A stretch of DNA of 35,130 nt from the NCBI GenBank assembly GCA_018697205.1, contig JABHTG010000077.1, positions 1-35,130 on the forward strand, read 5' to 3'. The translations under genes and the position numbers were made by a program. The notes beneath the pieces are model-generated. The model made no database searches. It worked only from the letters and a program-made list of their open reading frames with translations, and was not told the origin of the DNA. This stretch comes from Nitrospina sp. (GTDB lineage Bacteria > Nitrospinota > Nitrospinia > Nitrospinales > VA-1). Of this stretch, positions 17,769-26,597 are shown one piece after another; positions within the stretch are counted from its first letter, which is position 1; the number at the start of each line of letters is the position of its first letter.

Positions 17769-19133
17769 ATGTTAGCCAACGCATCTGTTCAAGCAGTACA
17801 ATCGGGTTTTGAAACTTTAAATCTTATCAATTCTATTTGCAAAGTTCTTCGTGAAGAAAAATATGTCTTGCCCACGCCTATTCAAGAACAAGCTATTCCA
17901 TATCTTGTAGAGGGTCGTGATCTTTTAGGGTGTGCCCAAACAGGGACTGGTAAAACAGCAGCGTTTGCACTCCCTTTACTCCAGTGGCTCGAGAAAAACA
18001 GAGAAATTGTTAGACCTAAAAGTGTTCGCACTTTGATACTTGCTCCGACTAGAGAATTAGCGGCACAGATAAGCGAAAGTATTCGAGTTTACGGGCGCTA
18101 TTTAAAAATTAAACAAGCGGTCATTTATGGTGGTGTGCGGCCAACTTTGCAAATACGTGCATTATCACGTGGAGTAGATGTTTTAGTCGCGACGCCTGGA
18201 AGACTTCTGGACCTTTTAAATCAGAGACAGTTACGTTTAGATAATGTTGGTGTCCTTGTTTTAGATGAAGCCGACCGAATGTTGGACATGGGTTTTCTTC
18301 CCGATATTAAGAAAATATGCAAGGTAATCCCAACAAAACGACAGACGATGTTATTTTCGGCGACTCTTCCAGCAGAAATAGTCAAGCTCTCTAAGGAATT
18401 TTTAAATGATCCGATACAAGTTACTGTTACTCCGCCATCAAGTACTGTAAAAAAAATTGAACAAAAAGTTTTATTTGTAGATCGAGAAAATAAACCTGCT
18501 TTGCTAGAGTCTGTTCTTGAGGAAGATCAGAGTATTTATCGAGTACTTATTTTTACTCGAACAAAACATGGCGCTGATAGAGTTGCTAAAAGACTGATAA
18601 AACTAAAAATCCCCACAGAGGCAATCCACGGTAATAAGTCACAGCCGGCACGTTTAAAAGCCCTAGATAAATTTCGTTCAGGAAGAGTGAGAGTTCTGGT
18701 TGCTACCGATATCGCTTCGCGTGGTTTGGATGTTGATGGTATTACTCATGTCATAAACTATGATTTGCCGAAAGAAACTGAAAATTACGTTCATAGGATA
18801 GGGCGTACCGCTCGAGCAGGAATGGAAGGGATTGCTTTATCATTTTGTGATGCAGGGGAAAAATCATATCTAAGAAGGATTGAGACAGAAATTGGTCGTC
18901 CCTTGAACGTCGATCAGGCGCATCCATTTCATGACGAATCAATAGCTAATAAGAAAAATGGTGGCAGGAAACCTGACTCTGAAAAATTTGCTAGAGGTAG
19001 AGCTAGGGGAGGCAAAAGCAGATCAAATGGATACTCGGCAGGTAAAAATAAAAGTTTTTCTTCTTCCCAAAACCGTTCTTCAGGGAAGCCTATAAATAGA
19101 AAAAAAAATACTAGGAATAAGAGAGCAAGTTAA
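17769..19133 (+). CDS. DEAD-box ATP-dependent RNA helicase, RhlE-like
   Basis: 454 residues. All core motifs are present in order: the Q motif (PTPIQEQAIP, 36-45), Walker A AQTGTGKT (56-63), PTRELA (93-98), TPGR (142-145), DEAD (166-169), SAT (197-199), then the second RecA domain with ATDIASRGLD and HRIGRTARAG. The tail after about 385 is Gly, Arg, Ser and Lys rich, typical of RhlE/DeaD-like proteins, and binds RNA non-specifically. It would remodel RNA in ribosome assembly or decay. AAGGAAA lies just before the ATG. It is transcribed alone from a long leader and ends at a hairpin terminator (19225). Confidence 0.93.
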   Translation: MLANASVQAVQSGFETLNLINSICKVLREEKYVLPTPIQEQAIPYLVEGRDLLGCAQTGTGKTAAFALPLLQWLEKNREIVRPKSVRTLILAPTRELAAQISESIRVYGRYLKIKQAVIYGGVRPTLQIRALSRGVDVLVATPGRLLDLLNQRQLRLDNVGVLVLDEADRMLDMGFLPDIKKICKVIPTKRQTMLFSATLPAEIVKLSKEFLNDPIQVTVTPPSSTVKKIEQKVLFVDRENKPALLESVLEEDQSIYRVLIFTRTKHGADRVAKRLIKLKIPTEAIHGNKSQPARLKALDKFRSGRVRVLVATDIASRGLDVDGITHVINYDLPKETENYVHRIGRTARAGMEGIALSFCDAGEKSYLRRIETEIGRPLNVDQAHPFHDESIANKKNGGRKPDSEKFARGRARGGKSRSNGYSAGKNKSFSSSQNRSSGKPINRKKNTRNKRAS

Positions 19134-19455
19134 CAACTTGAGTTTTTAGAAAATTAGAAAAATTGATATAAAAGAGAGTTTTATCGAATCTTATAAACAC
19201 ACGGTCTCGCTTCTTATTTTTAGAAAAATCTTCTCCTTCAATTTTTTGACATGGAGAAGGTTTTAGGTCTAGGTTTTTAAAGGGAAAGGCTATCCTTCTC
19301 CTGAATTCAATATACTTCCTTAATTCTTATAAAGAATAAAACCAAATAGGCCTTATATCCTTTATTAAATTTACTGAAAAATTATTTTGTTGGCTCTTTT
19401 AAGATTACGTTGTATCGTGTTTGTGAGTCGAAGTTATTGAGTAATAAGGGTAAAC
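19134..19455. other. Intergenic region with terminator and repeated arm
   Basis: 322 bases without a gene. It contains the hairpin at 19225-19264 and a third complementary arm at 19294-19301 (see those entries); the rest is AT-rich and featureless. Confidence 0.4.
19225..19264 (+). terminator. Hairpin terminator after DEAD-box helicase gene
   Basis: AAAATCTTCTCC (19225-19236) pairs with GGAGAAGGTTTT (19253-19264), 12 bp with one U-G, around a 16-base loop. The A-arm and T-arm flanks make it potentially bidirectional. GGAGAAGG can pair instead with CCTTCTCC at 19294-19301, giving two exclusive stems. Confidence 0.6.
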
Positions 19456-19902
19456 TTGAGTAGAAACTATGCTATGAGACTTGAGAGCTACTTTTGGTTG
19501 TATATCCTGGAATGCGAAAATGGTTCATTTTATACCGGTTATACAAAAAATCTCGCTATTCGTTATTATCAGCATATTAATGGAAAGCAGAGCGCAAGGT
19601 ACACCCGTAGTTTTAAGCCCGTTAAAATTGCTCAATGTTGGAGGTTATTCGATACAATTGGGACTGCTTTAAAAGTGGAGCGGTTTATAAAAAAACAAGA
19701 TAGAAAGACCAAGTTGCGTTGGATTGAGGACCCTGTAGATTTAAAGTCGAGAATTTTAAAAAACATGAAGAAAGAGTTGATGTTGTTCCCCTTTGATGCT
19801 TTGCAAGTTGAGAAAGAATCAAAAAAAATGGATTGGAAAAAAATCAAAAATGGTTTTGATCCGTTTGCTGATATTCTAAATTTCCCTAAAAAAAATAGCT
19901 AA
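19456..19902 (+). CDS. GIY-YIG domain protein with C-terminal extension
   Basis: 148 residues. Residues about 12-95 are a GIY-YIG fold like the YhbQ/UPF0213 group: LYILEC and FYTGYT carry the two signature strands, and Lys/Arg-rich helices follow. UPF0213 proteins are usually about 80-100 residues; this one has an extra 50-residue tail (LFPFDALQV then DWKKIKNGFDPF). It may be a nuclease on DNA but the family is poorly characterised. TTG 19456 has TAAGGG five bases upstream; the in-frame ATG 19474, with no SD, would still keep the whole domain. It lies 18 bases before the SEC-C gene, so they are likely co-transcribed. Confidence 0.82.
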   Translation: MSRNYAMRLESYFWLYILECENGSFYTGYTKNLAIRYYQHINGKQSARYTRSFKPVKIAQCWRLFDTIGTALKVERFIKKQDRKTKLRWIEDPVDLKSRILKNMKKELMLFPFDALQVEKESKKMDWKKIKNGFDPFADILNFPKKNS

Positions 19903-19920
19903 AAGAGAAGGTTGGTTGTT

Positions 19921-20436
19921 ATGGAAGAGTGTCCTTGTGGGACGGAATTCCCATATACAGATTGTTGTGGACCATTAATTCGAGGGACAAGCCCAGCGGA
20001 TACAGCAGAAGATTTAATGAGGTCTAGGTTTACCGCTTTTGCAAAAGGGTTAGGGGATTATTTGGAACAAACGAAATATCCTGATGGACAGGAATTAAGT
20101 GCATGGCATAAGGCAAAGTTTATGCATGATGACATTTCTTGGGAAAAACTTGATATCCTAAATGTTAGAAAAGGTGGTGTTTCTGATGAGGATGGGGAGG
20201 TAAGTTTTATTGCTCATTATGTAGAGAACGGAGAAAAAAAAACACTCCAAGAAGTATCAAGGTTTATAAAAGAAGAGGGAAAGTGGTTTTATAGTGAACA
20301 TGAATCGAAAATAATTTCGCCTACTCCTTCATCAGTAGCAAAAACCTTCGTTAGGGACCAACCTAAAGTAGGTCGCAATGACCCATGCCCTTGTAAAAGT
20401 AATAAGAAATATAAGAAATGCTGCGGAAAGGCATAG
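19921..20436 (+). CDS. YchJ-like SEC-C zinc-motif protein (UPF0225)
   Basis: 171 residues with Cys clusters at both ends, as in YchJ: CPCG near the N-terminus (C4, C6) followed by CC (C15, C16), an NTF2-like middle (about 30-135), and a C-terminal SEC-C motif DPCPC...KKCCG (C156, C158, C167, C168) that binds zinc, as at the end of SecA. The cellular role is not known. ATG 19921 is chosen over the in-frame TTG 19912 because the SD AGAAGG abuts that TTG but is about 9 bases from the ATG. The following exporter gene begins 43 bases after its stop. Confidence 0.88.
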   Translation: MEECPCGTEFPYTDCCGPLIRGTSPADTAEDLMRSRFTAFAKGLGDYLEQTKYPDGQELSAWHKAKFMHDDISWEKLDILNVRKGGVSDEDGEVSFIAHYVENGEKKTLQEVSRFIKEEGKWFYSEHESKIISPTPSSVAKTFVRDQPKVGRNDPCPCKSNKKYKKCCGKA

Positions 20437-20479
20437 TTTTTTATTTATTTTAAAAATATTTATATCAAGATTTTCGGTT

Positions 20480-22897
20480 ATGAAGAATATTTTACTGTGG
20501 TGTTTTAAAAATATTACACAAAAATATCCAGGCTGGCTATTGATTCTTGCCCTCCTTTTGTGTGGGGTTTCAGTATATATTTCTACAGGCTTATCTTATG
20601 ATTCGCGAATGGATAATTTACTACCAAAAGATCTTCCCTTGATTACTGAGTTTAATGAAATTGTTTCTAAAACAGGTGGCTCAGGTCCTTTGGTAGTGGT
20701 TCTTGAAGGTTTACCTCAAGATAAAGCCTCACTAGTAATCAGCCAATTATCGCAACGATTTAAAAAAGTTAAGGGAGTTCAATATGTTGACTCACAAATA
20801 CCTAAAGAGTTTTTAAATAATAGGCAACTCCTAATATTACCTCGAAGTGAATTGATTCAGTTAAAACTTCTTATTAACCAAGGTATTCAATACGCGCGCG
20901 ACCAGTTCACAGGTATTTCAGTAGGAAACGAGCTTTTTAATCCAGAAAAACTACAAAAAATTTCTAAAGATTATCAGTTTTTTGATGAAGTTAGTTCTTT
21001 TCATAAAGGGGGCAAGAACAGAAATTATTATATTTTTATAAAGCCAGAGGGAACAGTTACAGATACTGCTTTTACCCAAGATTTTGTTGATAATATTAAG
21101 AGGAGCATAAATGAATCTGACTTTGAAAACGAAATTTCTGGCCTTAAAATAGAGCTTACAGGTTCCTTGATAGTCCGTTTGGAAGAAAATACATTTATAA
21201 AGCGTGATCTAGAGAAGTCTATTTTACTAGCTGCTTTTTTGGTCGTTTCAATAATATTGATGTATACACGGTCTTGGTTTTCAATACTCCTTATTATTTT
21301 TCCACTGTTACTGTCAATGACATATACGTTTGCAGTTACTCGCCTTGTCATTGGCCACCTTAATATTGTATCGGGATTTCTTGTAGCAATTTTAATGGGA
21401 CTGGGTATTGATTATGGAATTCACTTATATATTCGTTTCAAGCAGGAGTTGCTTAAGGGGAGGTCTATTCCTGAATCAAGTGAAATTGTGGCAACTCAGG
21501 TAGGTCGGTCAGGTGTTATTTCAATGTTAACAACTATAAGCGTATTTTCAATATTAAGCTTTTCTGACTTTCTTGGGTTTGCTGAGTTTGGAAAGATTGC
21601 AACTATTGGAATTGTAAGTGCTTTTTTTACATATATTTTTGTTTTTCCTGCCCAAACAATTTTTTATGATCGAATAGAATGGTTAGGAAAGCCAAAGCCA
21701 AGGTTATTTGTTTTTAAAATTTACGATCTATATGCCAACACACCTTACTTCCTTTCATTAGGGTTTCTAGTTATTTTAATAATAAGTCTTTTCCTTTTAC
21801 CTCGTATTCAATTTGAGTATGATTTTCAGAAATTAAGAGGTGATTCTCCGGCAGCAGAATATGAAACTAAAACTACAGAAGATTTTGGGTTTGCTTTTTC
21901 GCCAACCGTTATGCTCGCTTCGAATGCAAGAGATCTCTTTTACGTTCATCAAGCTCTAGATAAGGTTAAGGCAAGCAATGGCAAGGATTCAACGATAGGA
22001 ATACACTATTCTCTAAATAATTTTAGTCGATTTGAATTTGAGTCCAAAAAGAAAATTCTTGATAGTATTCGCGAATTATTTTATGAAGAAAAGGATATTG
22101 TACGACTTGCATTAGGGGGTGCTCGGTTTGAAAAGTTTGAAAAAATGCTTAGTGCTAAGCCATTTGACGAATCAGCAATTCCAGAGAGTTTAAGAGAAAA
22201 ATTTACCGCAAAAGATGATTTTTTGTTGCTCATGTTTTCGCCAGCTGATAAAAACTTTTTTAATGTGAAAAACGTTTATCAGCTATCTAAAGAAATAAAA
22301 GAAGTTAAAAGTATTCTTGAAGAAAAAAATATATCTGTGTCGATATTAAATGAAAATCTTTTAGCTGCTGAAATTATGGATTGGGTGAAGCAAAAAGGAC
22401 CAGAAGCAATGGTTGTAGCCATGTTTATTGTTCTTTTTATTTTGGTTCTTGATTTGCGGAGCTTTGTCCTTGCGCTTAAAACTTTTTTACCACTCCTAAC
22501 TGGGTTGATTTTTACGGGTGCTATCATGGCTTTTTTTCAAGTAAAGCTTAACTTTATAAATATCGTTATGCTCCCTTCAATTATAGGCATTATGATTGGA
22601 AGCTGTGTGTATTTAAGTCATCATATTTTGGATTATTCTATGGGGGCGACGGTTAAGTCGGTACAAGAAACGGGAAGCGCAATAATACTTTCTGCCTTAA
22701 CAAGCTTGGCAGGTTATGCAAGTCTTAATGTGGCCCATCATAAAGGGGTGAACTCTATCGCAACTACAGTCGAGATTGGGATTATAGTTTGTACTATTTG
22801 TGCATTATTTATGTTGCCTGCATTGTTTGAATTAAACTTTGGTAAAGGAAACAAAGCGCAGTTTAAAAATAGAACTGATACTAATGCTTCAGGCTAA
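20480..22897 (+). CDS. RND/MMPL-family lipid exporter, HpnN-like
   Basis: 805 residues, with the doubled RND layout of lipid-exporting MMPL/HpnN proteins: TM1 (17-37), a periplasmic loop opening DSRMDNLLP (41-49), a TM block (about 245-410) with GLGIDYGIH at 307-315, TM7 near 430, a second loop, and a TM block (about 655-790). Asp311 fits the proton-relay position of the MMPL group. HpnN moves hopanoids to the outer membrane in other bacteria. Here the neighbours are a desaturase and ceramide-type synthesis genes, so export of that lipid is the natural inference. The frame is open back to 20378 inside the SEC-C gene, but ATG 20480, just before TM1, is the sensible start. No strong SD. Confidence 0.85.
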   Translation: MKNILLWCFKNITQKYPGWLLILALLLCGVSVYISTGLSYDSRMDNLLPKDLPLITEFNEIVSKTGGSGPLVVVLEGLPQDKASLVISQLSQRFKKVKGVQYVDSQIPKEFLNNRQLLILPRSELIQLKLLINQGIQYARDQFTGISVGNELFNPEKLQKISKDYQFFDEVSSFHKGGKNRNYYIFIKPEGTVTDTAFTQDFVDNIKRSINESDFENEISGLKIELTGSLIVRLEENTFIKRDLEKSILLAAFLVVSIILMYTRSWFSILLIIFPLLLSMTYTFAVTRLVIGHLNIVSGFLVAILMGLGIDYGIHLYIRFKQELLKGRSIPESSEIVATQVGRSGVISMLTTISVFSILSFSDFLGFAEFGKIATIGIVSAFFTYIFVFPAQTIFYDRIEWLGKPKPRLFVFKIYDLYANTPYFLSLGFLVILIISLFLLPRIQFEYDFQKLRGDSPAAEYETKTTEDFGFAFSPTVMLASNARDLFYVHQALDKVKASNGKDSTIGIHYSLNNFSRFEFESKKKILDSIRELFYEEKDIVRLALGGARFEKFEKMLSAKPFDESAIPESLREKFTAKDDFLLLMFSPADKNFFNVKNVYQLSKEIKEVKSILEEKNISVSILNENLLAAEIMDWVKQKGPEAMVVAMFIVLFILVLDLRSFVLALKTFLPLLTGLIFTGAIMAFFQVKLNFINIVMLPSIIGIMIGSCVYLSHHILDYSMGATVKSVQETGSAIILSALTSLAGYASLNVAHHKGVNSIATTVEIGIIVCTICALFMLPALFELNFGKGNKAQFKNRTDTNASG

Positions 22898-22992
22898 ATT
22901 GTTGTCAGATTTTTTTTAGCGTTTCTTGCACTTTCTGTTAAGGGTTAGGTGTTAGCGTGCTGAAAGATATTGTTTAACTTTAGGTTGGCTTT

Positions 22993-24057
22993 ATGCGTAT
23001 TGCTCATGAAGAAAAAAAAATTCCTGTAAAAGAAGCTAAGGAAATTGTTAAGGATCTGATGAAGCCCAACGTTTTTATATATTGGGTTGATTTTTTATTC
23101 CATATAATATTGGCTTGGTGTTCTTTTTATTTTTGCTATAGAGCCAATTTTCTGTCCCCAGTTCAGCTGTCTTTATTTTTTGTTTCAATGTTTTCTTTTT
23201 ATAGAGCGGCTATTTTTATCCATGAAATAACACATTTGCGAAAAGATACTTTTTATTTATTTCGAGCTGTCTGGAATTTGTTATGTGGCTTCCCATTAAT
23301 GATACCTTCTTTTTTATATCAAGGAGTTCATAATGATCATCATAGTATAAAACTGTATGGCACTAAAGACGACGGTGAATACTTTCCATTTGTGCATGAA
23401 GAAAGAAGTAAGATCCTCTTGTTTCCCTTAGCTTCTTTTTTTGTGCCTGTTTTCTTTTTTTTGCGTTTTGTTTTTTTGACACCGCTTTCGTATTGCAGTA
23501 GTAGCATTAGGTCCTTGGTGTTAAAAAAACTTTCATCATTTTCAATAGACCTAAATTATCAAAGAACGCGTTCTTCATTAGACACTGTTGCTATGTGGCA
23601 AGCTCAGGAGATAGCTACGTGTCTATATGGTTGGGCTTTTATATTATTAATATTGAAAGGAGTTGTGCCCTACAATATTCTTGTTCTTTGGTTTATTACT
23701 TTTGGAGTAGTATTTTTTATCAACTCATTGCGCACATTGACGGCGCATTGCTATAGGTATTCTGGAGATAAAGTTCTTGATGTCTCCGAACAACTTTTCG
23801 ACTCGGTTAACATTCCAAATAGTTTTTTAGGATTTTTATGGGCGCCTGTTGGGTTGAGGTTTCATGCCACACACCACCTCATTCCGGAAATGCCATACCA
23901 TTCTCTTGGGAAAACCCACCGAAGACTCAGGGAGAGTTTCTCAAAAAAAGACCTATATATTAAGACGAGTTCTAGTGGCTTGTTACTTACTTTGGCTCGT
24001 TTATGGCGGGAATCTGGGAACTTGGTATTTTTTATTCTTTTTGTAGGGCAGTTTTAA
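22993..24057 (+). CDS. Membrane fatty-acid desaturase/hydroxylase family, three His boxes
   Basis: 354 residues with all three di-iron histidine boxes: HEITH (77-81), HNDHH (113-117) and HATHH (291-295), the HxxxH/HxxHH/HxxHH set. A further His252 lies in AHCYRY. Several membrane segments (about 28-50, 58-75, 145-165, 210-245) fit the integral-membrane family. It would insert a double bond or hydroxyl into an acyl or sphingoid chain, using oxygen. Next to an SPT-like gene, action on a ceramide or its long-chain base is plausible but not shown. It lies 95 bases after the exporter and 126 before the SPT-like gene, all on one strand. AGGTTGG precedes the ATG. Confidence 0.9.
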   Translation: MRIAHEEKKIPVKEAKEIVKDLMKPNVFIYWVDFLFHIILAWCSFYFCYRANFLSPVQLSLFFVSMFSFYRAAIFIHEITHLRKDTFYLFRAVWNLLCGFPLMIPSFLYQGVHNDHHSIKLYGTKDDGEYFPFVHEERSKILLFPLASFFVPVFFFLRFVFLTPLSYCSSSIRSLVLKKLSSFSIDLNYQRTRSSLDTVAMWQAQEIATCLYGWAFILLILKGVVPYNILVLWFITFGVVFFINSLRTLTAHCYRYSGDKVLDVSEQLFDSVNIPNSFLGFLWAPVGLRFHATHHLIPEMPYHSLGKTHRRLRESFSKKDLYIKTSSSGLLLTLARLWRESGNLVFFILFVGQF

Positions 24058-24183
24058 TGCTAATATTAGGATGTTTTTTAATTGCTTTAAAAACAATGAT
24101 CTTACTGAATTTTAGCTAGCGATATTATTAATTAGTTTAATTTTTTTCTTCAGTGTAAAAGGCTTTTAGATAGCAATAAAATT

Positions 24184-25476
24184 ATGCCAAAAACTTCTAT
24201 AGATCCTGAATCGGCTAAAAAAATAGTTCAAATAAAAGAACAATTTGACTTTGAAAGCGGTCACTTGCGCCCGCCTTCTAAAAATGACCAGGGAATTTTT
24301 TCCAAGTGCACTAACTATCAAGCTCCGGCTCAAGCTAAGAATTTAGGAATATATCCTTACTTTCGTGAAATTGAAGAAACTGGAAGTTCCCATGTGGTTA
24401 TTGATGGTAGAGATATAGTGACAATATCAAGTAATAATTATCTGGGTTTGGCTAAAGACTCTAGAGTTATTGCGGCTGGAAGGGATGCTATCGAAAAGTT
24501 TGGTATTGGTTGTACCGGGAGTCGATTTCTGAATGGAACATTGAGTTTACACAGAACTTTAGAAAGAAATATTTCAAGTTTTCTTGGTAGAGAAGATTCA
24601 ATTGTTATGTCAACTGGTTTTCAGGCTAATCAGGGAACAATTTCTTGTCTCTTAGGAAGGCAGGACGTTGCTTTTTCTGACCGTGAAAACCACGCGAGTA
24701 TCTATGAAGGTTGCGCTATTGCCCAAGGTAAAACATTGCGTTACCGGCATAATGACATGGATCACTTAGAACATTTACTTCAAAAGAACTCTCAAGTCAA
24801 AGGGAAGCTTATTATTACTGATAGTGTTTTCAGCATGAGTGGTGATATTGCTAATCTTCCCGAAATTGTTAAGATTGCAAAAAATCACGGAGCGAGTTTA
24901 TTGGTTGACGAAGCCCACGGTATGGGAGTTTTAGGCGATAATGGACGAGGAGCCTGTGAATATTTTGATGTGGAAAAAGATATTGATATTTATGTCGGAA
25001 CTTTTTCTAAAAGCTTGGGGTCAATCGGGGGTTTTGTTTCTACAAAAAAAAATATAGCAGAATATATAAGGCATAAAGCTTCTGCATTTATTTTTACAGC
25101 GGCTTTGCCTCCTGCTTCTGTTGCTGGCGTTTTAGAAGGATTAGATATTCTTGCTACTGATTCAAAACGCAGAAAACGATTGCATGAAAATACAGCTTTT
25201 ATAAAAAGAGCTTTTTTCGAATTGGGAATTCAGGTGAATAACAATCTTGTGCCAATTGTTCCGATTCAAATTGGTGATGAAGCTCTTACTTTGTATATGA
25301 ATAGATTATTGTTTGATGATGGTGTGTTTGCAGGCGTTGCGGTATCCCCAGTAGTCCCGCCATTGAAAGCTATGATCAGAACCAGTTATACCTCCGCGCA
25401 CACCAAAGAAGACTTAGATAAAATTTTGATCTCATTTGAAAAGAATTTAAAAAAAATAGGTGTCTTGCCCCAGTAA
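24184..25476 (+). CDS. Serine palmitoyltransferase-like PLP enzyme (alpha-oxoamine synthase)
   Basis: 430 residues of the alpha-oxoamine synthase family (BioF, KBL, HemA, SPT), which condenses an amino acid with an acyl-CoA or acyl-ACP. PLP Lys276 lies in GTFSKSLG (272-279); the TFSKS form is closer to bacterial SPT (GTFSKS in Sphingomonas) than to the GKALG of BioF/KBL. His170 (ENHAS) would stack on PLP, and Asp242 and His245 are in VDEAHG. The N-terminus has about 55 residues before the core. Expected reaction: serine plus palmitoyl thioester to 3-ketosphinganine, the first ceramide step. The stop overlaps the next gene's start (TAATG). No BioA/B/D gene is nearby, which argues against biotin. 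HemA or KBL activity cannot be excluded by eye. Confidence 0.82.
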   Translation: MPKTSIDPESAKKIVQIKEQFDFESGHLRPPSKNDQGIFSKCTNYQAPAQAKNLGIYPYFREIEETGSSHVVIDGRDIVTISSNNYLGLAKDSRVIAAGRDAIEKFGIGCTGSRFLNGTLSLHRTLERNISSFLGREDSIVMSTGFQANQGTISCLLGRQDVAFSDRENHASIYEGCAIAQGKTLRYRHNDMDHLEHLLQKNSQVKGKLIITDSVFSMSGDIANLPEIVKIAKNHGASLLVDEAHGMGVLGDNGRGACEYFDVEKDIDIYVGTFSKSLGSIGGFVSTKKNIAEYIRHKASAFIFTAALPPASVAGVLEGLDILATDSKRRKRLHENTAFIKRAFFELGIQVNNNLVPIVPIQIGDEALTLYMNRLLFDDGVFAGVAVSPVVPPLKAMIRTSYTSAHTKEDLDKILISFEKNLKKIGVLPQ

Positions 25477-26597
25477 TGTTCCTTAGCGTTAAAAAAGTAA
25501 AAACTTCGACCGATATAAAAAATTTCATTAGATTGCCATGGAATATTTATGGTGACTCTCCTCTATGGATACCTCCTTTGATAAGCGAGCGTAAAAAATT
25601 CTTAGATCCTGTAGTAAATCCATTTTTTAAGGATTCAAAAGTCGATTTATTTTTAGTTACTTCAAATAAAAAAACAGCTTTAGGAAGAATAGCTTTGATA
25701 GAAAACCATGTTTATAACGAAACGTTATCTGACCGGGTGGGATTTTTTGGAATGTTTGAAGTTGTTAATAATAAACAAGCTTCAGATTTTTTGCTCAATA
25801 AAGCAGAACAGTGGTGCCGAGAAAAAAAAATTAGTAAGCTTATTGGTCCAGTAAATCTTTCGACTAACCATGAATGTGGTTTGCTTGTAGATGGTTTTGA
25901 TATTCCGCCTGTTATAGGAATTACATATAATCCTAGTTATTACTCAGAATTTTTTAAAACTTGGGGGCTTAGAAAATATAAGGATCTAGTTTCCTTAAGG
26001 ATGGATATGTTGAAGATGCCAGAATATCTCGAATCGTCAATAAAGCGTATTCGTAAGAGAGAGCGCTTTAAAGTTAGGTCCTTTTGCTTAAATAATTTTA
26101 ACGAGGAAATAGAAAATATTTGGCGCATTTATAATGAGTCCTGGGCCGATAATTGGGGTTTTATTCCAATGTCTAAAGAGGAATTTGTATATTCCGCAAA
26201 TGAGATGAGAAAATTTATTCAACCAGAATATTGTTTTATTGCAGAGGTTGATGGAAAGCCTGTTGGATTTTCCCTTACCCTGCCAGATATTAATGAAGTT
26301 TTGAAAAAAATGAATGGTAGAATTTTCCCATTTGGTTGGGCTAAGTTTTTTTTAAATAAAAATAAAATAAAACTATTTAGGGTTGTAGCTTTAGGGGTTA
26401 TGACGACATACCGACGTTTAGGAATTGATGCAGCACTCTATTACGAAACCTATAAAAAATTTTTAGAAAAAAAAATAAAGTGGTGCGATATGTCTTGGAT
26501 ACTTGAGGATAATAAAGGTATGCTCAATTCTATATACCGTCTGGGTGGGACTATTTATAAAAGACACCGAATTTATGAGCGGAACATCTTCACTTGA
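25476..26597 (+). CDS. Double-GNAT-domain acyltransferase-like protein, candidate bacterial ceramide synthase
   Basis: 373 residues. Two GNAT-like halves: N-terminal (about 1-175, with IYGDSPLWIPPL, LGRIA, IGPVN and ECGLLVDGF) and C-terminal (about 185-365, with VALGVMTTYRRLGID, the acyl-CoA pyrophosphate loop). This layout is common in uncharacterised proteins beside SPT-like genes. From memory, the bacterial ceramide synthase of Caulobacter is an acyltransferase of this sort, but identity was not checked. It would then N-acylate the long-chain base. Its ATG overlaps the SPT-like stop by one base, strong evidence for coupled translation, and its own end overlaps the epimerase start by 23 bases. 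Confidence 0.7.
   Translation: MFLSVKKVKTSTDIKNFIRLPWNIYGDSPLWIPPLISERKKFLDPVVNPFFKDSKVDLFLVTSNKKTALGRIALIENHVYNETLSDRVGFFGMFEVVNNKQASDFLLNKAEQWCREKKISKLIGPVNLSTNHECGLLVDGFDIPPVIGITYNPSYYSEFFKTWGLRKYKDLVSLRMDMLKMPEYLESSIKRIRKRERFKVRSFCLNNFNEEIENIWRIYNESWADNWGFIPMSKEEFVYSANEMRKFIQPEYCFIAEVDGKPVGFSLTLPDINEVLKKMNGRIFPFGWAKFFLNKNKIKLFRVVALGVMTTYRRLGIDAALYYETYKKFLEKKIKWCDMSWILEDNKGMLNSIYRLGGTIYKRHRIYERNIFT

Noticed and set aside
20378-20479. Upstream extension of the RND exporter frame into the SEC-C gene
   Set aside because: It lies in another frame of the SEC-C gene; TM1 and the family N-terminus begin at ATG 20480.
26503-26574. Longer start for the SDR gene inside the GNAT gene
   Set aside because: It adds 24 residues before the Rossmann strand and overlaps the GNAT frame by 95 bases; ATG 26575 fits the fold.
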